Shown here in pieces: positions 39,922 through 47,975 of a stretch of DNA of 64,000 nt. Position 1 is the first letter of the stretch. Every line of letters starts with the position of its first letter. Source of the DNA: Bailinhaonella thermotolerans (GTDB lineage Bacteria > Actinomycetota > Actinomycetes > Streptosporangiales > Streptosporangiaceae); the NCBI RefSeq assembly GCF_003594875.1, contig NZ_QZEY01000012.1:124001-188000 (forward strand), read 5' to 3'. The notes below the pieces were generated by a model that ran no database searches, was not told the origin of the DNA, and saw nothing but the letters and a program-made list of their open reading frames with translations. The translations under genes and the position numbers were made by a program.

Positions 39922-40101
39922 GGGCGCCCTTCCGATGGCCGGGCTTACAGGGTCCTGTCCCGGCCGGGCGCATCCCCGGCCCCATATCGATCCGTTATCA
40001 ACCCGCGACAGTCCGTGACCTGCCCAGCCATCGGCGCGGAGTGGGACGGGCACGCGAAACCCGCCCGGGCGGGCCGGGCGGGTTCGGGGGTGGACGGTGG
40101 G

Positions 40102-41844
40102 TCAGGAGCGGACGGCGGCCAGGACCCGGGCCACCGCCTCGGCGTGCGGGATCTCCTCGCGGGCGCCCGTGGCGCGGTCGCGGAGTTCGAGCACGCCCTG
40201 GGCGAGGCCGCGGCCGATGACCAGCGCGGTGGGGATGCCCAGGAGCTCGGCGTCGGTGAACTTGACGCCCGGGGAGACGCCGGCGCGGTCGTCCACCAGG
40301 ACCCGCAGGCCCGCGGCCTCGAGCTCCCCGGCGATCTCCAGGGCGACCTCGATCTGGTTGTCCTTGCCGGTGCCGATGACGTGGACGTCGGCGGGGGCGA
40401 TCTCGCGGGGCCAGATGAGGCCCTTGTCGTCGTGGGACTGCTCGATCACGGCGGCGACGGCGCGGGAGACGCCGACGCCGTACGACCCCATGGTGATGCG
40501 GACGGGGCGGCCGTCGGGGCCGAGGGCGTCGAGGCCGAAGGCGTCGGCGTACTTGCGGCCGAGCTGGAAGATGTGGCCGATCTCGATGCCGCGGGCGATG
40601 GTCAGCTCCGAACCGCAGCGGGCGCAGCGGTCGCCGGAGCGGACCTCGACCGCGCCGATCTCGCCGTCGGGCTCGAAGTCGCGGCCGCGCACGACGTTGG
40701 CGGCGTGCCTGTCCTGCTCGTTCGCGCCGGTGACCCAGGCGGAGCCGGGGCGGACCAGCGGGTCCACGAGGTAGCGGACGCCCAGCCCGGCGAGGATCTG
40801 CGGGCCGATGTAGCCCTTGACGAGGGCGGGCTGCCTGGCGAGGTCCTCGGGCTCGGCCTGGGCGACCTCGACGGGCTCGAACTGGCCGGCCAGGCGGTCG
40901 AGGTCCACCTCGCGGTCGCCGGGGACGCCGACGACGAGGAGTTCCCAGTCCTCGCCGGGCCTGCGCGTCTTGAGGACGACGTTCTTGAGCGTGCCGGAGG
41001 CGTCGATGTCCATGCCGCGCGAGCGGAGCAGCTCGACGAGCGTCTCGATCGTGGGGGTGTCCGGGGTGTCCAGGACCTCGGCCGGGGGCGCCTCGCCCGC
41101 GGCGGCCTCGGGGGCGGCCAGCACGACGGCCTCGGTGTTGGCGGCGTAGTCGCAGCCGGCGCACTGGACGAAGGTGTCCTCGCCGGTGGGCGTGGGGGCC
41201 AGGAACTCCTCCGAGGCCGAGCCGCCCATCGCGCCCGAGGTGGCGAAGACCATCTTGTAGTCGAGCCCGAGCCGGTCGAAGATCTTGATGTACGCCTCGC
41301 GGTGCAGCTCGTAGGAGCGCTTGAGGCCCTCGTCGTCCAGGTCGAAGGAGTAGGAGTCCTTCATGACGAACTCGCGCCCGCGCAGGATGCCCGCCCGGGG
41401 CCGCGCCTCGTCGCGGTACTTCGTCTGGATCTGGTAGAGGATGACCGGGTAGTCCTTGTACGAGGAGTACTCGCCCTTCACCATCAGGGTGAACATCTCC
41501 TCGTGCGTGGGCCCGAGGAGGTAGTCGCCGCCCTTGCGGTCCTTGAGCCGGAAGAGCGTGTCGCCGTACTCGGTCCAGCGGCCGGTGACCTCGTAGTGCT
41601 CGCGCGGCAGCAGCGCGGGGAACAGCACCTCCTGGCCCCCGGCGCGGTTCATCTCCTCGCGGACGACGCGGGCGACGTTCTCCAGGACGATCTTGCCCAG
41701 CGGGAGCCAGGAGTAGATCCCGGGCGCGACGCGCCGGACGTAGCCGCCGCGGACGAGCAGCTTGTGGCTCGGCACCTCGGCGTCCGCCGGATCCTCGCGC
41801 AGCGTGCGAAGGAACAGGGACGACATCCGCAACAGCACGGCCAC
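40102..41844 (-). CDS. proS: Prolyl-tRNA synthetase (bacterial type with INS domain)
   Basis: This is a 580-residue class II synthetase. Motif 2 ([24 protein letters not shown]; key residues F/Y-R-x-E) is near 140-160, and motif 3 ([14 protein letters not shown]) is near 450-463. Between them lies a YbaK-like editing insertion (about 220-390) that hydrolyses mischarged Ala-tRNA(Pro). The C-terminal anticodon-binding domain completes the protein. The start at GTG 41844 matches the actinobacterial N-terminus; an internal ATG six codons in is an alternative. Confidence 0.95.
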   Translation of the reverse strand: MAVLLRMSSLFLRTLREDPADAEVPSHKLLVRGGYVRRVAPGIYSWLPLGKIVLENVARVVREEMNRAGGQEVLFPALLPREHYEVTGRWTEYGDTLFRLKDRKGGDYLLGPTHEEMFTLMVKGEYSSYKDYPVILYQIQTKYRDEARPRAGILRGREFVMKDSYSFDLDDEGLKRSYELHREAYIKIFDRLGLDYKMVFATSGAMGGSASEEFLAPTPTGEDTFVQCAGCDYAANTEAVVLAAPEAAAGEAPPAEVLDTPDTPTIETLVELLRSRGMDIDASGTLKNVVLKTRRPGEDWELLVVGVPGDREVDLDRLAGQFEPVEVAQAEPEDLARQPALVKGYIGPQILAGLGVRYLVDPLVRPGSAWVTGANEQDRHAANVVRGRDFEPDGEIGAVEVRSGDRCARCGSELTIARGIEIGHIFQLGRKYADAFGLDALGPDGRPVRITMGSYGVGVSRAVAAVIEQSHDDKGLIWPREIAPADVHVIGTGKDNQIEVALEIAGELEAAGLRVLVDDRAGVSPGVKFTDAELLGIPTALVIGRGLAQGVLELRDRATGAREEIPHAEAVARVLAAVRS

Positions 41845-41972
41845 TCCTCGGTTCGCCGGTGATTTCGCTTGCCCGGGGCCTCTCGCTCGCCCGGTGGTCC
41901 CCCGCCGGCCGCCCTGGCGGGTCGATGGACGGCGGTGAGAGGGTCACAGATTATCGAGTCCTGGAGGCACCC

Positions 41973-42269
41973 ATGGACCCCCTCACACTCGTCGCGGGCG
42001 CGGTGATCCTCGCGGCCGGGTTCGCCGCCGGCCGCCTGACCCGGCTGCGCCCCCGCCGCGCGCCCAAACCCCGCTGCGGCTGCGGCCACGACATCGCCTT
42101 CCACGACGGGAAGGACGGCTCCTGCCACGCCCGGGTGAAGCGGGCGGTGGAGTTCGACCAGTACGGCACGGCCAAGCGCTGGGAGGACACGCGGTGCGCC
42201 TGCCGCGGCTACCACGGCCCGGAGCCGCTGCCCCGGTACTACGCCCCCGAGATCGCGGACGGATCCTGA
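41973..42269 (+). CDS. Small membrane-anchored Cys-rich protein, unknown function
   Basis: The protein has 98 residues. An N-terminal membrane helix (LTLVAGAVILAAGFAAGRL, about 4-22) is followed by a cytoplasmic domain with CGCGHDIAFHDGKDGSC (about 36-52) and TRCACRGYHG (about 73-82), a likely zinc site with four to five Cys and two His. ATG 41973 has CTGGAGG 6 nt upstream, a strong RBS. It precedes the acyl-CoA dehydrogenase gene but is separated from it by that gene's own operator. Function not recognised. Confidence 0.72.
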   Translation: MDPLTLVAGAVILAAGFAAGRLTRLRPRRAPKPRCGCGHDIAFHDGKDGSCHARVKRAVEFDQYGTAKRWEDTRCACRGYHGPEPLPRYYAPEIADGS

Positions 42270-42276
42270 GGCTGTC

Positions 42277-42296
42277 AACCAAGCGATCGCTTGGTT
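42277..42296 (+). promoter_or_regulatory. Perfect 20-bp palindromic operator upstream of the acyl-CoA dehydrogenase
   Basis: AACCAAGCGATCGCTTGGTT is a perfect palindrome and overlaps the -10 box by one base. A closely related site, CCAAGCG-AG-CGCTTGG, lies at 44099-44114 before the flavin oxidoreductase gene. TetR-family repressors of acyl-CoA genes bind sites of this kind. Confidence 0.7.
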
Positions 42297-42307
42297 ACCA
42301 TGCCTGC
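42296..42307 (+). promoter_or_regulatory. TACCAT -10 of a leaderless acyl-CoA dehydrogenase transcript
   Basis: TACCAT (42296-42301) ends 6 nt before the GTG start at 42308, with no RBS. Binding at the palindrome would block RNA polymerase directly. Confidence 0.5.
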
Positions 42308-43330
42308 GTGACCCCCGAACAGCGCGAGCTGCGCGACGCCGTCCGCCACTTCCTCACCCAGGCCTGCCCGCCGCCGCGCGAGCCCGCAGGGCCCGCCCTG
42401 TGGCGCCGCTTCGCCGCCGAGCTGGGCACGGCCGGGCTGGCCGTCCCCGAGGAGTACGGCGGGGCCGGGTGCGGCCTGGCCGAGGTGGCGATCGTCTGCG
42501 AGGAGCTGGGCCGCTCGCTCACGCCGTTCCCCTACCTGCAGACGGCCGCGCTCGCCGTTCCCGCGCTCGCCGGCGCCGGGGACGCGGACGCGATGTCCCG
42601 GCTGCTGCCGCCGATCGCCGCGGGCGAGCTGACCGCGACCGTGGTGTGGGCGGGCGACCAGCCCGGCGCGGGAGGCGGCGAGCTGTCGTTCGACGGGTCG
42701 GCGCTGCGCGGCACGGTGGAGGTCGCGCTCGACGGCGACGTGGTGCTGGCCTGCGTGGACGGCGTGCTGGTCGAGGCGGAACCCCGGCGCGAGCCGTACC
42801 GGGCGCTCGACCCGACCCGGCCGCTGGCGCGGCTGCGGTTCGAGGACGCGCCCGCGCGGGTCCTCGGGCCGGCGGACGGGGCGCGGCTGCGGGACCTCGG
42901 GGTCGCCGCGCTGGCCGCCGAGCAGGCCGGGGGCGCGCGGCGGTGCCTGGAGACGGCCGTGGCGTACGCCCGGGAGCGCGTCCAGTTCGGACGGCCGATC
43001 GGCTCGTTCCAGGCGATCAAGCACAAGCTCGCCGACGTGCTCCTTGTGGCCGAGTCGGCCCGGTCCGCGGCGTACGAGGCCGCGCGCGCCGCCGACGAGG
43101 AGGACGACGGCGCGCTGCGGATCGCCGCGGCGGTCGCCGGGGCGTACTGCGGCGAGGCGTTCCTCCGGGCCGCGGGCGAGAACATCCAGGTCCACGGGGG
43201 CATCGGCGTCACCTGGGAGCACGACGCCCACCTGTACCTCAAGCGCGCGGCCGCCGACGCCGAGCTGTTCGGCCCGCCGCGCGCCCACCGCGCCCGCCTG
43301 GCCCCGTCCGTCTTCCCCTCCATGCGCTGA
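42308..43330 (+). CDS. Acyl-CoA dehydrogenase family protein
   Basis: This 340-residue protein starts VTPEQRELRDAVRHFL, typical of FadE proteins. It has PEEYGGAGCGLAEVAIVCEELGR (key residues P-x-x-Y-G-G), a shortened middle beta domain, RVQFGRPIGSFQAIKHKLAD and the closing GGIGVTWEHDAHLYLKRA. It is shorter than the usual 380-390 residues and belongs to the class that, in steroid and side-chain degradation, forms alpha-beta heteromers. The catalytic Glu was not located with confidence, so it could be a partner subunit. GTG 42308 lies directly after the palindromic operator. Confidence 0.85.
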   Translation: MTPEQRELRDAVRHFLTQACPPPREPAGPALWRRFAAELGTAGLAVPEEYGGAGCGLAEVAIVCEELGRSLTPFPYLQTAALAVPALAGAGDADAMSRLLPPIAAGELTATVVWAGDQPGAGGGELSFDGSALRGTVEVALDGDVVLACVDGVLVEAEPRREPYRALDPTRPLARLRFEDAPARVLGPADGARLRDLGVAALAAEQAGGARRCLETAVAYARERVQFGRPIGSFQAIKHKLADVLLVAESARSAAYEAARAADEEDDGALRIAAAVAGAYCGEAFLRAAGENIQVHGGIGVTWEHDAHLYLKRAAADAELFGPPRAHRARLAPSVFPSMR

Positions 43331-43332
43331 CG

Positions 43333-43420
43333 GCGCCCGGCGCCCCGGCGACGCCCGAGGTCCCGGCGACGCCCGGCGCCCCCGCGGCGCCCGGCACTCC
43401 GGCGGCGCCCGGTACCCGGC
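43333..43420. repeat. Degenerate CCGGCGACGCCCG-type repeats after the dehydrogenase
   Basis: About six imperfect GGCGcCGCCCGGc units fill the gap between the convergent genes. No hairpin with a clear terminator shape was singled out. Confidence 0.4.
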
Positions 43421-43432
43421 GGGCCTCTCGAT

Positions 43433-43858
43433 TCAGCCGTTGCCGAGGAGGCGCTCCCAGGGCTGGGGGCTCGGGGTGCGGCGCGTGGTGTCGAGCGCGT
43501 CGCGAAGCCGCCAGAGGCTGGGCCGGCTGAGGCGGGCGCGCCCGAGCGGATCGACCGCGCGCAGGACGAACAGCACCCCCATGACGTCCAGCGTCGCCTG
43601 GGTGGCCGAGGGCGGCCCGGCCGCCGTGACGGGCGCCTCGGGCAGGATGCGCGCGGCGATCAGGTCCGCCAGTTCCCTGGCGTAGGGCCCGTCCCGCCAC
43701 TCGATGTGCCAGCTCTGGTCCCCGCCCCGCCACCAGGACAGGTCCCGGCAGGACTCGAACGTCTCCGCGTCCCGGGTCAGGGCGGCCATCACCCTGCCCA
43801 GTGCCTCATAGCGCCGCGCCGCCGGCTCCCCCGCGCGCTCCAGCCGCAATCGCCTCAT
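43433..43858 (-). CDS. Hypothetical protein
   Basis: The protein has 141 residues and is not recognised. It is Arg/Asp-rich, with SCRDLSWWRGGDQSWHIEWR (about 36-55) as the most distinctive segment and a helical second half (LADLIAARILPEAP; LDVMGVLFVLRAVDPLGRARLS). No signal peptide or membrane span is seen. The start at ATG 43858 is the first reasonable one; no strong RBS is visible, and a Met about 16 residues later is possible. It is convergent with the acyl-CoA dehydrogenase gene and divergent from the flavin oxidoreductase gene across 287 bp. Confidence 0.6.
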   Translation of the reverse strand: MRRLRLERAGEPAARRYEALGRVMAALTRDAETFESCRDLSWWRGGDQSWHIEWRDGPYARELADLIAARILPEAPVTAAGPPSATQATLDVMGVLFVLRAVDPLGRARLSRPSLWRLRDALDTTRRTPSPQPWERLLGNG

Positions 43859-44067
43859 GCCTGTGAGCGTGCCATCCGCCGCGCCGTCCGTCCCGGCTTT
43901 CGGCCCCGCGTCGCCGTGTAATCCCACGAAACCCAACTGTGGACCCGCTTTCCTCCCGCCACAAGGCCCCCGCCCCGCCGTACGGCATGGCCACGGTGCC
44001 CTTCCGGCATGGAGACGGTTCGCGTACGGCATGGGCCGGGTCGCGCCCGCCGGCCGCCGGCGTCGGC

Positions 44068-44096
44068 TTGTTGGCGTGGCGACGCCCTGATAATCT
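44068..44096 (+). promoter_or_regulatory. Promoter of the flavin oxidoreductase operon
   Basis: TTGTTG (44068-44073), a 17-bp spacer and TAATCT (44091-44096) precede the operator. The palindrome at 44099-44114 would cover the transcription start. Confidence 0.5.
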
Positions 44097-44098
44097 CG

Positions 44099-44114
44099 CC
44101 AAGCGAGCGCTTGG
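44099..44114 (+). promoter_or_regulatory. Second CCAAGCG-N2-CGCTTGG operator
   Basis: CCAAGCG (44099-44105), AG, CGCTTGG (44108-44114). Arms are identical to those of the site at 42277-42296; only the two central bases and the outer AA/TT differ. It lies 31 bp before the start codon at 44146. Confidence 0.7.
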
Positions 44115-44145
44115 TTAAGTTGGAGATGGAGACAGCGGAGGCGCG

Positions 44146-45213
44146 ATGTCGTCCCTACGGATCAGCCTGGGATACGAGCTGGAGGTACGCGGCCGCACAC
44201 GCGAGGTGGAGCGGCGGGCGTTCGAAAACGTGATGGACCAGGTGGTCCTGGGCGACGAGCTGGGGTTCGACACGGCCTGGTTCGTCGAGCACCACTTCAC
44301 CCGGGGCTTCTCCCACTCCTCGGCCCCCGATCTGGTGCTGGCGGCGATCTCGCAGCGCACCAGCCGGATCCACCTGGGCCTGGGCGTGGTGCTGCTGCCG
44401 TTCCAGTCCCCGATCCGCACCGCGGAGCGGGTGGCGACGCTGGACGTGATCAGCGGCGGGCGGGTGGAGTTCGGGACCGGGCGGGGCGCGTCCCCGCTGG
44501 AGTACCAGGCGTTCCAGCGGCCCTTCGAGAAGTCCCGGCAGCTCTGGGAGGACTCGCTGGAGGCCGTGCTGGCGATCTGGAACGCCGACGGCGAGCCGAT
44601 CACCCGGGAGAACGAGTTCTTCACGATCCCCGACGTGGCCGTCTATCCCCGGCCGGCGCAGGAGCCGCACCCGCCGGTCTGGGTGGCGTCCACGTCCCTG
44701 GAGGGGTACCTCGCGGCGGCGGCCAAGGGTTACAACCTGCTCGGCATGACCATGCTCAAGGGCATCGACGACGTGGCCGAGGACATCGCCAAGTACAAGC
44801 GGGCGCTGGCCGACCACGGCTTCGACCCGGCCACGCGGCGGATCGCGCTGATGATCCCCTGGTACGTCGCGCCGACGAAGGAGGAGGCGTTCGCGACCGC
44901 CGCCGACCCGGTGCTCTGGTACATCCGCCGGCAGGTCAACCTGGTCACGCCGCCCGACTACTACGACGCCCGGCACGCCACGCACCGCGTGCTCGGCCAG
45001 CTCGCCGCCGGGCTGCCGCCCGAGGAGGCGATGCAGACGCTGCGCGAGCACCACATGGTGGTCGTGGACGACGTGGAGGGCTCGCGCAAGGCCGCCCAGC
45101 GGATCCAGGAGGCCGGGGCCACCGACCTCATCCTCCAGGCCCAGGTCGGCGGGCTCGCCCACGGGCACGTCTGCGACTCGATGCGGCTGTTCATGTCGGA
45201 GGTCATGCGATGA
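44146..45213 (+). CDS. LLM-class (luciferase-like) flavin-dependent oxidoreductase
   Basis: This 355-residue TIM-barrel protein resembles bacterial luciferase monooxygenases. It has DTAWFVEHHF (about 44-53), GVVLLPFQSPIRTAERVATLDVISGGRVEFGTGRG (key G-R-x-x-F-G-x-G) and PPVWVASTS. Such enzymes use reduced FMN or F420 for oxidation of aldehydes, ketones or amines. GGAG lies upstream of ATG 44146. It heads a four-gene plus-strand set: its last four bases overlap the next gene (ATGA), and two ANL ligase genes follow. With the operator, this suggests catabolism or activation of a carboxylic acid. Confidence 0.88.
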   Translation: MSSLRISLGYELEVRGRTREVERRAFENVMDQVVLGDELGFDTAWFVEHHFTRGFSHSSAPDLVLAAISQRTSRIHLGLGVVLLPFQSPIRTAERVATLDVISGGRVEFGTGRGASPLEYQAFQRPFEKSRQLWEDSLEAVLAIWNADGEPITRENEFFTIPDVAVYPRPAQEPHPPVWVASTSLEGYLAAAAKGYNLLGMTMLKGIDDVAEDIAKYKRALADHGFDPATRRIALMIPWYVAPTKEEAFATAADPVLWYIRRQVNLVTPPDYYDARHATHRVLGQLAAGLPPEEAMQTLREHHMVVVDDVEGSRKAAQRIQEAGATDLILQAQVGGLAHGHVCDSMRLFMSEVMR

Positions 45214-46289
45214 GCGCCCCGGCACGCTGGCTGACCAGGGAGGACCTGAGCGGCAAGGCCGCGTCGGGGCTGCTGCTGGCCTCCCCCGACGCCGACACCG
45301 TCTACCCGATGACGTCCCGGGAGCGGACGGCGGCGACCGTGGGGACGGGCGCGGCGCTGACCGAGATGGGCGTGCGGTCCGGCGACCGGGTCGTCGTGGC
45401 GCTGGCCGGTGACGGCGACCTCGCGGGGCCGCTGTGGGCGGGCGCGGCGGCCGAGGTGGCCGCGGCCGGCGCCTCGGTCGGGCCGCGCGGGCGGCTGCGG
45501 CTGCACCACGCGCTGGAGGCCATGCGTGCGAACACCCTGGTGATCACGCCCACCGGGGCCATGGACTTCCTGGCCCGGCTGCACCTGGAGTTCCTGCTCG
45601 ACCCGCTCGACCTGGGGCTGCGCACCATCATCGTGACCGGGGAGATCGCCTCCCGGCGCACGCTGGCGCACCTGGCCTCGGAGTTCGAGGCGCGGGTCGT
45701 CGAGGCGTACTCCTGCCCGTTCACCGGCGTCCCGCTGGCCTGGCGGGACGCCGAGGACGCCCCGCTCACCCCGTTCGCGGCGGACCGGCTCGGGCTGGCC
45801 GCGCTCGGCAAGGACTCGGCGCAGGCCCCGCCGTACCCCGCGGGCCTGGCGGAGCTGGTGCTGACGCCGGGGCACGAGGGCCTGGGCGACGCGGTGGTCC
45901 GGACCGGCCAGGTCGTACGGCTGGACGCCGGCGCGGACGCGATCCCGGCCCCCGCGCACACGGTCGGCGGGCACGTCCTGATCCGCGGGCGGTGGCTGCC
46001 GCTGGCCCGGGTGGAGCGGGCGATGGCCCGGATCGACGGGGTGTCCACGTGGGATCTGTCGATCTCCCGCGAGGGCACGCTGGACGCGGCGACGCTCCGC
46101 GTGTCCTTCAACCGGGCGAGCCTGACCGGGAACCCGATGTGGCGGTCGCGCATCCAGCAGTCGATCGCCGGGATCACGCCGATCTCCATCGCCGTGGACG
46201 TGGCCGAGGAGGTCGTCGAGCAGTCCGGGCCGGGCACGGTCACCGACCTGCGCGGCCATCACCTGGGCACGGACCGCTCCGCGCTCTGA
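45210..46289 (+). CDS. PaaK/ANL-like protein lacking the adenylation P-loop
   Basis: The 359-residue protein has the general layout of phenylacetate-CoA ligase-like ANL proteins: an N-terminal Rossmann-like half (VRSGDRVVVALAGDGDLAG), IIVTGEIASRRTLAHLASEFEARVVEAYSC (key T-G-E), then LVLTP and RTGQVVRLD, and a small C-terminal domain. However, the Ser/Thr/Gly-rich ATP-binding loop (SSGTTG type) expected near residue 110 is absent; the position reads VITPTGAMDF. It may be catalytically inactive or use a different chemistry. Translation is coupled to the flavin enzyme by ATGA overlap. Confidence 0.65.
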   Translation: MSAPARWLTREDLSGKAASGLLLASPDADTVYPMTSRERTAATVGTGAALTEMGVRSGDRVVVALAGDGDLAGPLWAGAAAEVAAAGASVGPRGRLRLHHALEAMRANTLVITPTGAMDFLARLHLEFLLDPLDLGLRTIIVTGEIASRRTLAHLASEFEARVVEAYSCPFTGVPLAWRDAEDAPLTPFAADRLGLAALGKDSAQAPPYPAGLAELVLTPGHEGLGDAVVRTGQVVRLDAGADAIPAPAHTVGGHVLIRGRWLPLARVERAMARIDGVSTWDLSISREGTLDAATLRVSFNRASLTGNPMWRSRIQQSIAGITPISIAVDVAEEVVEQSGPGTVTDLRGHHLGTDRSAL

Positions 46290-46398
46290 CCCGTCCCGCC
46301 GCGCCGCCCTCTCGCCCCGCGCGAGCCGTACGGCGGGGCGGCGGCGCGGGCGGCGGCGGGCGGCGGCGGGCGCGGGCGGCGACGGGAAGGGGCGCGAA

Positions 46399-47940
46399 AT
46401 GGAACCGGTACCCGGATGGGGCACGATCCCCCGCATGCTCCGCGAGCTGGTCGCGGGGCATCCCGGCGCCCTCGTGGTGGCCGGGCGCGACGGGGTGCGG
46501 CTGACGCTGGCGGAGCTGTTCCTGCGGGCCGGAGAGGTGGCGCGGGGCCTGCTGGCGCTCGGGGTGGAGCGCGGCGACCGGGTGGCGCTGTGGGGGCTGA
46601 ACACGCCCGGCTGGGTCGTGAGCGCCTTCGCGGTGTGGGACGCGGGCGCCGTGGTGGTGCCGCTGTCCACGCGGTACAAGGGCCTGGAGGCCGCGGAGAC
46701 GCTGCGCCGGACCGGCGCGACGGTGCTGATCACCGGGGAGAGGATGCCGGGCGCCCCGCCGTACGCCGACCTGCTGGACGCCGGGCTGCGGAGGCTGGCG
46801 CGGACCCCGGACGAGCTGGCGGAGCTGGGGGCGGTGGTCGGCGAGCGGGCGCTGGAGGAGCGGGCGGCCGAGGTGAAGGCGTCCGACCTGTGCGAGATCA
46901 TGTCCACCTCGGGGACGACGGGCACGCCCAAGGGGGTCATGCTCGACCACGCGCAGGTGCTGCGGGGGTACTGGGACTGGTCGGAGATCGTCACGCTGCG
47001 CGAGGGCGACCGGTATCCGGTGATCGCGCCGTTCGCGCACGGGTTCGGGCTCAACGCCGGGCTGCTGGCCTGCGTGATGCGGCGGGCGACGATGATGCCC
47101 GTGCCGGTGTTCTCCCCCGACGCGCTGATGGAGCTGATCGCCGGGGACGGGATCACGATCCTCGCCGGGGCGCCCCCGATGTTCCAACGGCTGCTGGACG
47201 AGCTGGACAGGGAGCCGGGCCGGGAGGTGGCGCTGCGGGTGGCGATCTGCGGGGCCGCCGCCGTGCCCCCCGAGCTGGTGCGGCGGCTGCTGGACCGGGT
47301 CGGGCTGGAGCGCATGATCAACGCGTACGGGCTGATGGAGGGCACCGTCGTGTCGATGACGCGGGCCGGGGACCCGGTGGAGGTGATCGCCTCGACCACC
47401 GGGCGGCCGGTGCCGGGCATCGAGGTGCGCGTGGTGGACGACGAGGGCCGGGACGTGCCGGTCGGCGAGCGCGGCGAGGTGCTGGAGCGCGGGTACGGCG
47501 TGATGCGCGGCTACTGGGGCGAGCCGGAGAAGACCGCCGAGGTCGTGGACGCGGACGGGTGGCTGCACACGGGCGACGTGGGCGTGCTGGACGCGGCCGG
47601 GAACCTGGCGATCGTGGACCGCAAGAAGGACCTGTTCATCGTGAACGGGTTCAACGTCTCCCCCGCCGAGGTGGAGTCCCTGCTGCTCCGCGAGGGCTCG
47701 CTGGCCGCCGCCGCCGTCATCGGCATGCCGGACGCGCGGCGGGGCGAGTCCGGCTGGGCCTACGTGGTCCCGCGGCCGGGCGCCGAGGTCACGCCGGAGT
47801 CGGTCATCGCCTGGGCGAAGGCCAACATGTCCGGATACAAGGTGCCCGCGCGCGTGTACGTCGTGGACGCGCTCCCCGTGAACCCCAACGGCAAGGTGGA
47901 CAAGAGGGAACTGCGCGCCCGCGCCGCCTCCGCCGGGTAG
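46399..47940 (+). CDS. Acyl-CoA ligase (ANL superfamily, FadD-type)
   Basis: This is a complete 513-residue ANL enzyme. The P-loop STSGTTGTPKG is near residues 172-182, with YGLMEGT near 314-320 and the A8 hinge VDRKKDLFIVNGFNVSPAEVE near 409-429. The C-terminal catalytic Lys lies in NPNGKVDKREL. It activates a carboxylic acid to acyl-AMP and then acyl-CoA. The LSTRYKGLEAAETLRR segment recalls FadD3-type ligases of steroid ring degradation, but the substrate cannot be assigned. It follows the PaaK-like gene after 109 bp and is followed by a truncated relative. Confidence 0.88.
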   Translation: MEPVPGWGTIPRMLRELVAGHPGALVVAGRDGVRLTLAELFLRAGEVARGLLALGVERGDRVALWGLNTPGWVVSAFAVWDAGAVVVPLSTRYKGLEAAETLRRTGATVLITGERMPGAPPYADLLDAGLRRLARTPDELAELGAVVGERALEERAAEVKASDLCEIMSTSGTTGTPKGVMLDHAQVLRGYWDWSEIVTLREGDRYPVIAPFAHGFGLNAGLLACVMRRATMMPVPVFSPDALMELIAGDGITILAGAPPMFQRLLDELDREPGREVALRVAICGAAAVPPELVRRLLDRVGLERMINAYGLMEGTVVSMTRAGDPVEVIASTTGRPVPGIEVRVVDDEGRDVPVGERGEVLERGYGVMRGYWGEPEKTAEVVDADGWLHTGDVGVLDAAGNLAIVDRKKDLFIVNGFNVSPAEVESLLLREGSLAAAAVIGMPDARRGESGWAYVVPRPGAEVTPESVIAWAKANMSGYKVPARVYVVDALPVNPNGKVDKRELRARAASAG

Positions 47941-47975
47941 GTTGCGCATAACGGGACTTTGCGCGGGAGCCCTCC

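Noticed and set aside
42277-44114. KstR2 binding sites
   Set aside because: The established KstR2 pattern has CAAG and CTTG separated by two bases; here the comparable arms are separated by six, so the site is reported only as a TetR-like operator.
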